Assembly: GCA_022606425.2 (NCBI GenBank)
Contig: JAHDVF020000527.1
Location: 434,001-498,000, forward strand
Source: Lepidostoma basale
Taxonomy: Eukaryota; Arthropoda; Insecta; Trichoptera; Lepidostomatidae
Direction of reading: 5' to 3'
Length of the DNA: 64,000 nucleotides
The notes beneath the pieces are model-generated. The model made no database searches and had not been told where the DNA came from. It saw nothing but the letters and a program-made list of their open reading frames with translations. This document shows positions 30,295 through 40,879 of this stretch, piece after piece. The translations under genes were made by a program, and so were the position numbers. Within the stretch, counting starts at the first letter, position 1; each line of letters begins with the position of its first letter.

Positions 30295-30590
30295 TTTACG
30301 AGCACCGTGAGAGCCGGTCGCCTAGCATGGATTGGGCACGTATGCCGAGCCGAAGAGACCAGAGCAATCAAGACCCTTTACGCGTCTAGACCGACTGGAG
30401 TAAGACCTCTAGGAAGGCTTAGACAGCGCCTAATAGACAATGATCTGGCTGACCTGGCTAGGTTGGGCGAATCGGACTGCTATGCTGGGAGCAAAAAGCG
30501 CAGGATCGAGGAGCTTGGCGAAAAACCATCAAGGAGGCTAAAACTCTTCAAGAGTTGTATGGCCATAGGAAGTAGTAAGTAGTTAATTTC
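30295..30590 (+). mobile_element. LINE C-terminal fragment (RTE-like, single copy)
   Basis: The 91-codon frame encodes AGRLAWIGHVCRAEETRAIK, TLYASRPTGVRPLGRLRQR, LIDNDLADLARLG and then EELGEKPSRRLKLFKS. This is the WIGHV plus PxGRPRxRW plus LxRLG pattern of insect LINE ends. Full frame through to the C-terminus. No RT palm. Confidence 0.7.
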
Positions 30591-30967
30591 ATTAAAACGA
30601 AGCATTATGCTAGGTCAAGTTAGATTACAGAATTGGCGATAAGTGCGTCAGAAAGCGTATTCGCCGTTTGGAACATTATAGAGACCAGCATATTAACTAC
30701 CGGTGTAGTTCATTTAGACAAGCGGGCTGCAATTAGACGGACAGGAATAGCCGTATGTTAGATGTGGCTCGTAAATAGAGACGCGATCATCTCGGAGTGA
30801 GGAATACGCTTCCAGTGAACTAGATACGGGCCTACGTGTGCGTGCTTCGGCTGTATTGATGGCTATCGTGAGAAAATGGGCGGGAAACGTTGATTTACTC
30901 GGCGGTATTTTTAGCCCGGATCAAGGAAATGGATTTTAAAACCAAGACCTTCCGTATTTGATTATAC

Positions 30968-31220
30968 GTCTTCTTCTTTTAAAAGATCTGACGATCTGTG
31001 ACACAGTAATCATGTCTTCTCGGATGATAAGGACCAGCTGTTCCTCTATCTATTAGTTGGTCTTCCAGATGGACGGTGTCCGGAGGGGAATTCGTAAACA
31101 GTTGTTTCTGGCTACATGGTCCCTCCAGTACTTTCTTCTGGGTCCACTCCACCGAATGATATCCTCTATTTCGTAAGTTTTTCTTATGTCTGCATTACGG
31201 ACACGATCCCGGAGGATTTT
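30968..31220 (-). mobile_element. LINE-C 3' fragment
   Basis: Minus translation: RIRNADIRK, EIEDIIRW, RRKYWRDHV, then an (AGA)n tail at 30968-30978 on the complementary strand. Confidence 0.6.
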
Positions 31221-31224
31221 TCAC

Positions 31225-31375
31225 GATTTTGAAATCGATTTTTCAACGTACGTGCATGACACTATTTATTTGTGATGAGGAAGCGAGAGAAGTATGTTAG
31301 GAAAAAACAGTGTGGCGTTCCATTCTTTCTACCTACCCCTACAGAGGGACGGCGTGATGGTTAGTTAGTTAGTTT
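31225..31375 (+). mobile_element. LINE-A 3' fragment
   Basis: GAAATCGATTTTTCAACGTA, GTATGTTAGGAAAAAACAGT, TACCCCTACAGAGGGACGGC then a (TTAG)n tail. Confidence 0.7.
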
Positions 31376-31376
31376 A

Positions 31377-31640
31377 TTAAGTAAATTGGACAGAACTAAC
31401 CAAATATCTAATTAATTCTGATATTTCCTTGAGAGATAGGTAGAGACGAACGACGGAAATAGGGCTGAATAATTTCCAATATTTAGAGTATTTTCTTACT
31501 GAAAATTGTTGCATCAGCATTTTGGTCGCCCTCCCCCCGGTACTACCTGAGGCAGGTTGGTTCTTCATATTTATAGATAAACTTTCTATGCTGACGTCGA
31601 TACCATCCGGAACATAAAGAAAGATATTCACGCAGATGAC
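31377..31640 (-). mobile_element. Jockey-2 C-terminal scrap
   Basis: Minus: IFLYVPDGID, QPASGSTGG corresponding to LYVPDG and the following segment of 28.93-29.23 kb, frameshifted. Confidence 0.55.
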
Positions 31641-31654
31641 GGACTTCTAATAGT

Positions 31655-31965
31655 TATTTGATAATTCCCTAGAAATATGAAACATGTCATTCCCATAAAT
31701 TGATTGTTTCTTGAACAATGATGTAAAACTCCATATTAAATAATTAGTACGAATGAAAACGTATATTTTCTAGAAGTTTTCTAATATTTTATGTGAATGA
31801 CATGTTTTACCTGTCTAAGGCATTATCAAATGTCGTTTGTCATTATCAAACATTTGATAATGCTTGATAATGACAAACGACATTTGATAATGCCTAACAT
31901 AGTCACATAAAATATAATAAAACTTATAGAGATTATCGTTTTCATTCGAATTAAATATTCCCATA
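31655..31965. repeat. HP-A foldbacks, two joined copies
   Basis: First fragment 31655-31700 (GAAACATGTCATTCCCATAA), second starting TTGTTTCTTGAACAATGATG. The centre has an extra palindrome TTTGTCATTATCAAA / TTTGATAATGACAAA. Confidence 0.7.
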
Positions 31966-32454
31966 AATATTTTGTTATACAATGTAAACATACGATAGTA
32001 AAGTGTATAATTACATTATAAAATCTTTAATATAATTCTTGTGATAACAGAAAAAGTGCGAAATAAATTAAAATTCACAGTTTTGAAAATCTGAATATGT
32101 GATAAAAATAATTTATTTTTTTCACGATTCGGTCAACAATGAGCACATGGGTTATTTTTTACGATTCTTACTCTCTAATAATATTTAACTTAAATTACCA
32201 AATACATATTCAAAACACTCAACATCCTATTGTCCTTCAATGCAAGTTATGTATGATCACGGAGAGCTAAAACGTTTATGGGTAAGTTTCTTTCGTTCAT
32301 ACATATGTATGATAATTGCCATTCATATTCACAACGTATATGGCAATATATTCATTATACAATACGATAAAGGATATACGAAGGTGTCAACGTTCGCAAG
32401 GGCTTGACTGTGTATTACTGTTGTCATCTTACAGTTAGAAGCAATAACCCAAGA
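31966..32454. other. No gene seen
   Basis: AT-rich unique sequence. Confidence 0.45.
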
Positions 32455-32600
32455 AAACTAACTAACTAACTAACCATCACGCCGTCTCTCCGAAGGGGTA
32501 GGCAGAAAGAATGGCAGTGCACAATGCCAGTTTTTGTTTGCGATGACAACTTTAAGTGCACCATTCACTTTGTTGCCTGCCCCAACCCTTCTTTCAATAA
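32455..32600 (-). mobile_element. LINE-A with internal deletion
   Basis: (TAAC)n and GTAGGCAGAAAGAATGG run directly into GCAGTGCACAATGCCAG and CTTTAAGTGCACCATTCACT. About 400 bp between WRSIL and the MAVHNGVL region are deleted. Confidence 0.75.
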
Positions 32601-32639
32601 CCCAAGAACATTTTATAAAAAAGAAAAAAGATGAAATGA

Positions 32640-32803
32640 GAACCCCTATGCTATATCGCAGGCAGAAACCTCAGAGATCGGATCAGAAATGAGACGATAA
32701 ATTCTCTCTGTGGTGTTGAGAACATAGTAAGGTGGGGAAGAAGCAGAATGCGGTTTTGGAAAGATCATTTGGAAGACTTGCAAAAAATGTCAAAGATACT
32801 AAT
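32640..32803 (+). mobile_element. LINE-C fragment
   Basis: LCYIAGRNLRDRIRNETINS, RSRMRFWKDHLEDL: the R-LRDRIRNE and F--DH motifs of LINE-C. Confidence 0.55.
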
Positions 32804-32955
32804 CACTCCTGTATAATATAAGAAACATGTCACTTGTGTAAAATATAGGAAACTTGTTACTAATATAAAAAATATGACACATGTCACTCCTGCAAAATAT
32901 AGGAAACTTGCCATTTCTGCATAATATAGGAAACACATGACTGATGTAAAATATT
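32804..32955 (+). repeat. 27-bp minisatellite, about 5.5 units
   Basis: Units such as CACTCCTGTATAATATAAGA + AACATGT, CACTTGTGTAAAATATAGGA + AACTTGT and CACTCCTGCAAAATATAGGA + AACTTGC repeat in register, with 70-90% identity. Inserted between two LINE-C fragments. Confidence 0.8.
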
Positions 32956-33139
32956 AAAATTAATTTAATTTAAATATATGCATCATTATATGTAGAAGCA
33001 ACCATATAAAATTTCATTGATTCATAAGACGTTGAAGCAAGGGCAGACACAGTCAGGACCAAACAAGTTTTGAGGACTTCCGAGATGAAGACACTGAGGA
33101 CGATAGCAAGCAAGACACTGAGGAACACTACAATTAGAG

Positions 33140-33384
33140 AGAAACGTGAGGGTTCGAATATCATAAGATAGAGCAGACAGCGAAGAAGAGACTGGTCATG
33201 TACAAAGAATGGACACCACCAGACTCCCCTATATTGCATTGTATAATCAGCCTCATGGGACTCGTCCTCGTGGAAGACCCCCTAAAAGATGGAAGGATAG
33301 TTGGGAATCTACCTCACAGAGGAGAAACCCTCTGGAGAACAGATCTCACATAGGTCTTACAAGGAAGAAGAAGAAGACTAATAT
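33140..33384 (+). mobile_element. LINE-C 3' end
   Basis: HVQRMDTTRLPYIALYN, RPRGRPPKRWKDSWES, then AGGAAGAAGAAGAAGAC tail. Continuous frame into the next element. Confidence 0.7.
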
Positions 33385-33829
33385 TTGGGACCCCAGAGAA
33401 ATAACAGTCATCTTGGAACTAGAAAGAATTCAGAAACGAACTTTAAGATATTTATACCTCAGAAAGTATAACTATTATCCTTTTTTGTACCCCTCACTAT
33501 TTCTCTCGGGAATGTTGGATTTCAACACTCTTGAAACTCGTCGAATGATCTTTCTAGGACAACATTTTTTTAAACTATTATCCGGAGGTATTTACAATCC
33601 AGGAATACTGAGAGAGCTAAATCTGTACATTCCCCATAGTTATAGCAGAGCAAGGGGGCATATATTATTTTATGCCCCAAATTGTCGCACAGAGGCCCTT
33701 CGAAGTTCTCCTGTTTTGAAAGCGATTCGTCTTTTAAATAAGGTTGCAAAAGAGATAGACTTCTTTGGATGCAATTATGGCGAATTCGTAAATACCCTTA
33801 TGATAAAGGCAGGCTTTTCCTATTCATAA
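33385..33829 (+). mobile_element. Jockey-2 LINE C-terminus (best copy)
   Basis: Frame: WDPREITVILELERIQKRTL, RYLYLRKYNYYPFLYPSLFL, ETRRMIFLGQHFFKLLSGGI, LYIPHSYSRARGHILFYAPN, CRTEALRSSPVLKAIRLLNK, then EIDFFGCNYGEF. LE-(V/I)Q---L-(Y/F) followed by LE-RR, FF--L-G and CRT is the post-palm region of Jockey/CR1-like LINEs. It is uninterrupted to the stop at 33827. The 206-codon ORF that starts at 33209 is a chimera: its first about 55 codons belong to LINE-C and its tail. Confidence 0.8.
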
Positions 33830-33949
33830 GGTTCTTTGTATATTTCCTTTGATGTTATTTTTTTTCACCCTTTTCATCGATTTGGCTCGCGCTGTAATGA
33901 TGTAAGGAGTTTTTTCAACAAAATAATAATAATAAGTTGATTATTATTG

Positions 33950-34615
33950 TTAACTAACTAACTTACTAACTATCATGCCGTCTCCTCGGAGGGGTAGGCA
34001 GAAAGAATAGACATAAAATGTAAACAACGGTTATCTGATTGCTGGTGTCACATGCAGCTCTCATGACTAAAAACATTGTCAAAGCGCCCTTGAGGTGAGC
34101 TATTCACGAAAACGGCGCTATACAAATTAGCCTAATTATTATTATTATTATTATTAACGCCACACTGTTCTGTCCTGACATACTTCTCTCGGTTCCTCTA
34201 CATTCATACATCTTATCATGCACGCACGTCGATTTCTCCGACTCCTCACGTGACAGACATTCAATATTTGATTGATTTGATCGTGCCATGTTTTCCTCGG
34301 CCTTCCTCTATTTCTAGCTCCGTTCACGCCGTTTATATATACCTTCTTTACCATTCTGTCTTCACTCATTCTTTCCATGTGTCCAAACCATCTTAATGAC
34401 CCTTTCCTTATTTTGTTCATAACACTTTCTTTCGCACCACATTCACTTCTTATACTTGCATTTGTCACTCTACCATATACAGATTTGCCACACATTCGTC
34501 TTAGAGATCTCATTTCTACTGCATTTATTCTACTTTCATCCTTCTTTTGCCAGTTCCATGCCAGGTCGGCACAAGAACACCATTGTGCACTGCCATCTTG
34601 GCTTTATTATATTAT
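33950..34615 (-). mobile_element. LINE-A copy with CR1-like insertion
   Basis: (TAAC)n tail at 33953, standard end to 34010, interruption 34015-34157, then GCCACACTGTTCTGTCCTGA and a 119-codon frame (34154-34513: RRMCGKSVYGRVTNASIRSE, LRWFGHMERMSEDRMVKK, RGRPRKTWHDQINQILN). Upstream to 34615 continues WNWQKKDES, with a small deletion near the YGSEA motif. Confidence 0.85.
34015..34157 (+). mobile_element. LINE-E 3' tail insertion
   Basis: AAGCGCCCTTGAGGTGAGCT, ACGAAAACGGCGCTATACAA, then (TTA)n. Matches the 3' UTR at 26.2 kb in inverse orientation. The GGCGCTATA-AAAT plus ATT repeat is a common CR1/L2-type LINE end. Confidence 0.65.
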
Positions 34616-35100
34616 TGTTTAATAAAATATTATTGTTTAATAAAACAAAATCACCTTGAATCATCGGTATAATCAAAATACGTACAAAACAGCATTTTAT
34701 ATTATAGCTTCGCATACTGTAATAGTAGAATATAACGAGTATTTACGTAAACGCTAGTTAGCACGCGGAACGTATTGTTGGTATTGGGTTATCATGGGAG
34801 CTGGTATCATCACGGGCCATTGTGTTTCCACCGCGATTAAGTGGTCTGACCTTGGCCACTACAGCACCGCCACAACAATGATCCAAAATGCCGCTAAACT
34901 GTGGACGCTAATTTGTTCTAATTATATCACTTGTGTGGCTATTCTAATGGTCATTAATTAACTTATTCTGCTGGACTCGTCTGATAATTCTTCTCGGTAT
35001 TACATTCCTGTGTGAGATTTGGCCTCCTCCGCTGGCCATCCCATTCCATTTTCCAAGTCTTTTCAGTTTTACTTTTGTGTATCCCTAGGTCTTTGTTAAC
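34616..35100. other. No gene seen
   Basis: Unique; 34760-34920 is less AT-rich (TCATCACGGGCCATTGTG) but has no coding frame. Confidence 0.4.
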
Positions 35101-35109
35101 AATGAAAAT

Positions 35110-35215
35110 ATTGTTCTTTTGTAAAAATGTTTTTAAAATGTATATTTAGTTAAAATCCACAAATTGTGTCTTAGACCGGTTTTGGCAGTTCGCTGTCATC
35201 TTCTGGCACATTTAA
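35110..35215 (-). ncRNA. Hammerhead-like segment (CAGAAGAT class)
   Basis: Minus: CAGAAGAT, GACAGC-GA-ACTGCC, AAAACCGGTC, TAAGACAC. GAAA has become AAAA. One arm only. Flank TTTAGTTAAAATCCAC shared with 20.0, 30.1 and 45.6 kb. Confidence 0.4.
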
Positions 35216-35284
35216 ATTTTGCTAGGCTTATATGAAATGAAATACCAATCCAAAAAAAAAACTGAATAATGAAAAAAAAAAAAA

Positions 35285-35615
35285 AAGTCTCTTAAGAGTA
35301 GCAGAAATGAGAACATTGCGACCTATTATAGGGAGAACCCTTAGAGATAGGATACCTAATGAAGAAATTCGCAAATCCTGCAAAATTGAAGACATAATGA
35401 GATAGAGTAGGCAGAGAAGACGATTCTGGAGGGACCATATCGAGAGAATGGATCCAGCAAGAATTCCTAATATCATGATGCACGAGACTCCAGAGGGCCG
35501 TCGACCATCAGTACGACCACCAAAGCGATGGAGAGAAGGCTGGTCGTCTTCATCACAGGAAGAAAGTTGATATCCTGCATAAACAGATCGCATGATCTAC
35601 AATCATAAGAAGAAG
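35285..35615 (+). mobile_element. LINE-C C-terminal copy (best)
   Basis: Frame: LLRVAEMRTLRPIIGRTLRD, RIPNEEIRKSCKIEDIMR, stop, RQRRRFWRDHIERMDPARIP, then RRPSVRPPKRWREGW and an AAGAAGAAGAC tail. It shows the RT-end motifs (RDRI-NE-IR, DHI-RM) of a LINE related to but distinct from LINE-A. Confidence 0.7.
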
Positions 35616-35639
35616 ACGATGAAAATAAAATAAAAATTA

Positions 35640-35825
35640 CAAAAAAAATCTTTTTTTATTACAATTATATTCAGTGAGCTTCCACTCGTGTTTACCAGAA
35701 TCGGTACCGGACCGGTTTCGGCAGCTTGCAGACATAACATGGGAGCAAGCTGCCGAAACTGGTCGACGTTAAACTCAAGTGGAAGCCCACTAAAAATACA
35801 ATAATAACGAATTTTTTTTTCATTT
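35640..35825. repeat. Hammerhead-type foldback, diverged
   Basis: Left CTTCCACTCGTGTTTACC, GGACCGGTTTCGGCAGCTTG; right GCAAGCTGCCGAAACTGGTC, CTCAAGTGGAAGCCCACTA. The centre has been eroded, so CAGAAGAT is lost. Confidence 0.65.
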
Positions 35826-35830
35826 TCAAT

Positions 35831-36620
35831 ATTTAATATAGAATCCGTGTTTTCAAAATGTATTTATTTAAGATTTTACTGTTGTCACGTTTCACCGTAA
35901 TAGGACACTGTCAAATTATGGTGAGAGGAATGAATACCCTAAAGGTTTTTTTATAAGGCAAGCGAGATTACCCAGTTTTCTCATAAAAAGAAGTCAATGA
36001 GTATCAGGTAAATTTTATTACTAGAAATTTGATATATTTTGTGGGCGCTATACACACCATAAATAACATTTATTCGTATAGAAAACACGTTGCATCGCGT
36101 TATGCCATTTGCTCTAATAGACTTCAGTGCTATCGAATAGTTTATTACTCAGCGATTTCAGATTAAGTTACAAATCCAAATAAACTTTGTGGTATAGAAG
36201 ATAAACAAGAAAAGAAAGTAGTTTAGTGTAACTAAATACAACAGAGATAACAGGTTAAATAACTTGGTATTACATAAATGTTCAAGTTTCTGTATCAATT
36301 ACAAACGGTTTCGAAAAAACAAATCATCTTTTTATCCGATTAAGTGAAACAAAAGTAACTTTAATTGAACAAAAACAATAAATATGATAATTAATATCAA
36401 TTATTGTTTGGTTTCCTGATTTATTTTTATTGATTTAACACTTTATTATACTTCTTTTGGTGCGTAGTCGAGGGTAAAATTGTGAGCTGCGCGCGCACCC
36501 TGTTACGGAAGTGCGACATAATGTAATTAGCCATCAATGATAAATAATGGCCGGACATTTCACGAATTGCGAAAACATGTCATGAAACGATACATAAATG
36601 AAGTTAGTATTAAACAAACT
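35831..36620. other. No gene seen; one half of a direct repeat
   Basis: AT-rich, with a short CpG cluster GAGCTGCGCGCGCACCC at 36484. TTAGCCATCAATGATAAATA (36528) recurs at 36972. Confidence 0.4.
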
Positions 36621-36624
36621 AAAT

Positions 36625-36838
36625 TACTAACCATCACGCTGTCTCCCCGAAGGGGTAGGCAGAAATAATAGACTGCCCTACATTTCTTTCCTGACATAAT
36701 TCTCTCGCTTCCTCAACATTCATACATCGTGTCATGCACGCACGTCGATTTCTCTGACGGCCGACATTCAATATTTGATTTATATGATCGTCTCACGTTT
36801 TCCTCGGTTTTCCTATATTTCTAGTTCCATTTACATAA
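36625..36838 (-). mobile_element. LINE-A 3' fragment
   Basis: CTAACCATCACGCTGTCTCC, CGTGTCATGCACGCACGTCG, TCGTCTCACGTTTTCCTCGG. A deletion removes part of the HVRSR region. Confidence 0.75.
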
Positions 36839-37324
36839 AATAGTACCAACGAACTATAGCATTTTTAAAAACTATTTAATAAGAAGAAATAACCTGTAAC
36901 AAATATAAAATTCCAATAATTCGAATACAACTAATTAACATCATAGTTTTTTTTAAGTAACATGATGAAGTTAGCCATCAATGATAAATAATGAATTAAT
37001 ATTTCCCACATTTCAAAGTCGCAAAACTTATCTTTAAAAATATTAAAATAATTTTTCTTTGTTATGTCTAAGAAGCATAACTTTTTACGCGCGTAGGTAG
37101 GTACTTTAGAACACACAAGTTTTTTTTTATATTATATTTATGTGAGTTTATCAAAACAGGTATGATTTCAAAAAATTATATATTCATTACGATTATTAAA
37201 TTAATATATCGTGATTAATTAACTTGTATAAATGGAAATCATAACTGGCATTAAATTCCTCATTGCGGTTTGACATAGTTCACCTTTATTCGCCTTATTA
37301 GGGCTTTTTTGTAAAGCTCAAACA
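36839..37324. other. No gene seen
   Basis: AT-rich. Confidence 0.45.
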
Positions 37325-37400
37325 CAACGACCTTCGTGGCAGATTAGCAAGAGCTACGACTGCCACACAGAAGGTCTCGGGTTTCATACTGAGAAATAAT
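37325..37400 (+). mobile_element. SINE-1 head scrap
   Basis: CGACCTTCGTGGCAGATTAG, GACTGCCACACAGAAGGTCT, GGGTTTCATACTGAG. The B box is degenerate and the body is absent. Confidence 0.45.
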
Positions 37401-37665
37401 ATCGTTTATTTCAACTGTTAATGTGTCGATCGTTTAACAATGGCATTAACAATTTATATTTAATTTAATAGGCTGAGTGCTTTGAGAGGCAATTTAAGAG
37501 CGATGAGAGTTAAAACAATGAAACAAGCATCATTTAAAAAAAAATTGGGAAATGTGAATTAACAGAAAAATTTAATATGTGTCTTACGGGTGCATAAATA
37601 AGTTATATATGTGTATTTTTGTTTGAATTGCAACTTTTTGTGTTATAACTAACTAACGAATTAAC
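37401..37665. other. No gene seen
   Basis: AT-rich. Confidence 0.4.
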
Positions 37666-37669
37666 TAAT

Positions 37670-37990
37670 ATTGAAATCACTGAGAAGAATGTGCGGTAAA
37701 ACGATGTATGATACAGAATACCAAACGACGAAACAAAGAAGAAATGTAAGGCAGATTACTGCATCATAAGTAAAATTAAAAATGGATCCCTGAGATGATT
37801 TAGACATACAGAACGAATGGTGAGAATGTTGTATACAAGCAGTGTGAATGGAAAAAGAAGCTGTGTAAGACCAAAGAAAGACACACTTTCAAGGAAATCA
37901 CTGTAGCGAGAAACCATTCGCTACAATGATCGCCAACGTCAGAGGGATCTGACAAAGTACCAACTGAAGAAGAAGAATAGACATTCACGT
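37670..37990 (+). mobile_element. LINE-A scrap fused to a LINE-C tail
   Basis: 37675-37875 has RRMCGKTMYD-type and LRWFxH remnants (GAGAAGAATGTGCGGTAAAA). At 37880 it changes to the LINE-C end (GATCGCCAACGTCAGAGGGA, AAGAAGAAG). Confidence 0.6.
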
Positions 37991-38499
37991 AAGCACTTCG
38001 GATAATTTGCTTTACAAAACAAAAAATATCATACGCGAACAATAACTATAAAATAACACACGATTCTCCAATAATGAACATTACTCAATGTTTTATTTTT
38101 ACACAGAATGTTTCAGCAACAATATTAAAATTCCCTCACGACAAAGCAATACAGAATCAAGCCCAAGCGCGAAGCGTAACATATTATCTGTTTACAGTAT
38201 CTCGAACGATGTACTTAGAAATGTGGCCGTGTTACGAAATAGATAAACCTAACCTCTAAACTGGCAAAACGTTTCAACAGAAGATAATCATTTATAATAC
38301 AAGTACTAAGATCATACCTTCAAGCGCAAATCACAAAACGATACTCGAACGAGTCTTGAGCAGGTTATAATCTATATAAATAAAACTCAATGTGCGTTAT
38401 TGTGTTGACAAATATCTCGTTATAAATAAATTTAAAAAAATAAGAAAAAATAAAAAAAATAGATTGAGAATGCCCTCGCAATGCGAAAAAAAAGTAACA
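37991..38499. other. No gene seen
   Basis: AT-rich; a 61-codon plus frame at 38074-38259 without a motif. Confidence 0.4.
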
Positions 38500-38710
38500 A
38501 CCAATTAAGCATCACGCCGTCTCTCCGAAAAGATGGGCAGAAAAATGGACTGCCACACTTTTCTTACCTGACATATTTCTCTCGTTTCCTCATCATTCAT
38601 ACATCGTGTCATGCACGCGCGTCAATTTCTCCGACTCCTCGACATTCAGTATTTTATTTATTTGATCGGGCCACGTTTTCCCCGGTCTTCCTCTATTTCT
38701 AGTTCTTGGT
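38500..38710 (-). mobile_element. LINE-A 3' fragment
   Basis: GCATCACGCCGTCTCTCCGA, GTGTCATGCACGCGCGTCAA, CACGTTTTCCCCGGTCTTCC; ends in RNxTKNR region. Confidence 0.7.
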
Positions 38711-38832
38711 AATACACGATAATAATTATAATTTCTTCTATGTATGCCATACAATGTGTTGTAGATGTTTTATATTTTTTTTTATATATACTTTGTATAC
38801 AACACTCAGTTTTAAAATAAATGAAAATTAAA

Positions 38833-38874
38833 TATCAAACATGTTTCGGACTACCCAGCCCTTCCTCAGTGATA
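38833..38874 (-). ncRNA. Candidate hammerhead ribozyme (complete core)
   Basis: Minus: helix I TATCA/TGATA (5 bp), core CTGAGGA plus A, helix II GGGCT/AGTCC with GGGT loop, GAAA, helix III palindrome ACATGT, cleavage-site U. All invariant positions are present. Confidence 0.65.
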
Positions 38875-38953
38875 GTATATTGATATTTAAAATATTAAGT
38901 CAAAACTGACCATATTTGTAAACAATTTTATAATATTTTAAATATCTATATAA

Positions 38954-38995
38954 TATCATTGAGGAAGGGCTGGGTAGTCCAAAACATGTTTGATA
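38954..38995 (+). ncRNA. Decayed hammerhead partner
   Basis: Same helices as its mirror copy, but C3 is U and GAAA is AAAA. Two invariant positions are lost, so it is probably inactive. Confidence 0.55.
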
Positions 38996-39040
38996 TTTAA
39001 TTTTAATTTGTCTATAAAGTGAGTGTTGTTTACAAAGTAC

Positions 39041-39332
39041 ATAAAATTTTTTATGTAATAATCATAAGGTCTAATATTAAATTTATATAAAAATTAAAAC
39101 AATATTTAAAAAATCACATATTTCATGTTATGCAAACTCATACAAAATAAGAAAACGCAGTTGTTAATAATGTTAGAATGAATTTCTCAGATATTTTAAG
39201 ATTCGATAAGTCATTCTTCAGTCAAGAATGGTTGATTAATTCTGCCTAAATCTCAAAACATGACTTGGCCATTTTCGAATGGATATGCTTTGACCAGAGA
39301 GCTAATAAATAATTAATTTTTCTTGCAATGAG
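39041..39332. other. No gene seen
   Basis: AT-rich. Confidence 0.4.
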
Positions 39333-40879
39333 CTATACTAGAGCCGCTCAGAAGTGAGTCTTGGGGCCATAAATCATTTCCCTATGTCTATCTCGCTTGC
39401 ACTTACGGGCCTTATGGAGCGGTTTAGGGATGGGCGTAACAATAAAATAAATATATCGATAAGTAACGTTTATTATCGTATCTTGTTCATAAACTTTAAC
39501 GAGTTAACAAAGTTTTGATATTAAACTTTATTTATGGGTTTTACGTGCGTTTAAATTAGTATGAAATTAGTGACTACCAGATACTAAATTAAATACCAGT
39601 AAAAACAGAAAAATTGTTTAATTTTAAAATTTGTATACCGTATGTCTATAAACCCAGAAAGAAAGTTAAGTATAAAAAACAAAGTAGATCATATTGTGGC
39701 CCTTAAAAGAGCCGTTTATATTACAAAAAAATGTATCAATCCTCATCGGAGTCTTCTTCATCAGTGATCGACGATTATAACTGAGGGCTCTTCAAGTATA
39801 TTTAGGAATGCGGAAAACCATGCCATATATGTATCGCCATCCATTTCTGTGTGATAATCAGCATCCTTCGATTTTACCGCTTTAAATATTAGCTTCGCTT
39901 CTGGAACAAAGCCAGTCCTTGCGGAACCAGCATGGCAAACTATCAATCTTTGACCTTTTCCTACAGGCTGATTCTTGAAACCTCCTTCATCGTTGCTTCC
40001 AAGCCACATACGCTTTCTTGAATGGTTTTGATTAATCCATGTTTCATCCAGATAGAAACGCGGCCGCTGATCGTTAGTTCTTCTAAGTAAATCCAATTTC
40101 CTTAAAAAGTCCATTCTGGCACAAACAATATCTGTTCTTTCCATTAAATATTTACGTCCTTCGGCATTTTTCTTATACTTGAACCCAATCTCCTTCATGA
40201 GTGTTCTCATCGAAGTTTTTCCGCATTTAAAATCAGGTAATTGCTCTCGGTATTTTTCTAATATTTTCGCCACGGACGGATACTCTCCACTATCATAAAA
40301 TGAACCTACAGTCCGCTTCAATACACTTTTATCAAAATCGTCAATATTGGTGACAGTTTCTTGTTTCTTAAAATTTGCTCTTGGTGTACAGGGGCTGCTT
40401 GATTGCAATAATTCAGTCTTTATTCGGTCCACTGTCACTCTACTCACACCACAAATAAACGCGGCCATTTTCACGTGGTTTGTTGAAATTAAGAGAAGCT
40501 ATTTTATTCGGATCACTTTTCAATTCATTGACAAACAAGAATACGTTGTGAATCACTGTTCGAGTTTGAGGGCTAATATCGCCATGTAATTTCTTCAAAT
40601 CAATGTTGGAAAATAAAGTATCCATAGTGCGTAACGAGTGGTGACACACGAATGAATTCATTTAATTGCAGTAAACACATTTATAACAAAAAAGCACTGC
40701 ATTCGGTAAAAACCAATCATTAGTGACTCATCGTACATATCATTATAAAATCATTATAGTGACCCATCGACACCACGAGAGCAGGTAGCCGTATACCGAT
40801 AACGGTCCTGGGGCCTCCCATCCCTATTTCTATTGACATTTATGGCCCTACGACTCCGTTCTAAACGGCCGTAGTATAG
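39333..40879. mobile_element. IS630/Tc1-type DNA transposon, internally deleted
   Basis: Imperfect inverted ends of about 42 bp: CTATACTAGAGCCGCTCAGA at the left against CTATACTACGGCCGTTTAGA read from the right, both reaching GGGCCATAAAT. TA dinucleotides at the outer edge fit a TA target. A second shared motif AGGGATGGG is subterminal on both sides. The element contains a transposase pseudogene on the minus strand. Confidence 0.75.
39747..40661 (-). pseudogene. DDE transposase (IS630-like), frameshifted and deleted
   Basis: It starts at ATG 40661 (MNSFVCHHS..., about 60 codons including an FVNELKSDPNKIA segment). It shifts frame near 40475-40490 into AAFICGVSRVTVDRIKTEL, a helix-turn-helix (40465-40420), then a linker with YREQLPDF and MKEIGFKYKK. 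The catalytic domain shows the first Asp in YLDETWINQNHS, then GKGQRLIVCHAGS and a second Asp in SVIIVDH. TGA follows at once. In the next frame the sequence TDEEDSDED and a stop resemble the acidic C-terminus of the family, so an internal deletion has removed everything between the second catalytic Asp and the C-terminus, including the third acidic residue. Inactive. Confidence 0.8.

Larger units (their letters stand above)
38785..39040. repeat. Hammerhead-bearing palindrome
   Basis: Arms ACTTTGTATACAACACTCA / GAGTGTTGTTTACAAAGTA are outermost. Inside are facing copies of GAGGAAGGGCTGGGTAGTCC with the minus motif at 38833-38874 and the plus motif at 38954-38995. The AT-rich centre is 80 bp. 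Confidence 0.8.
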
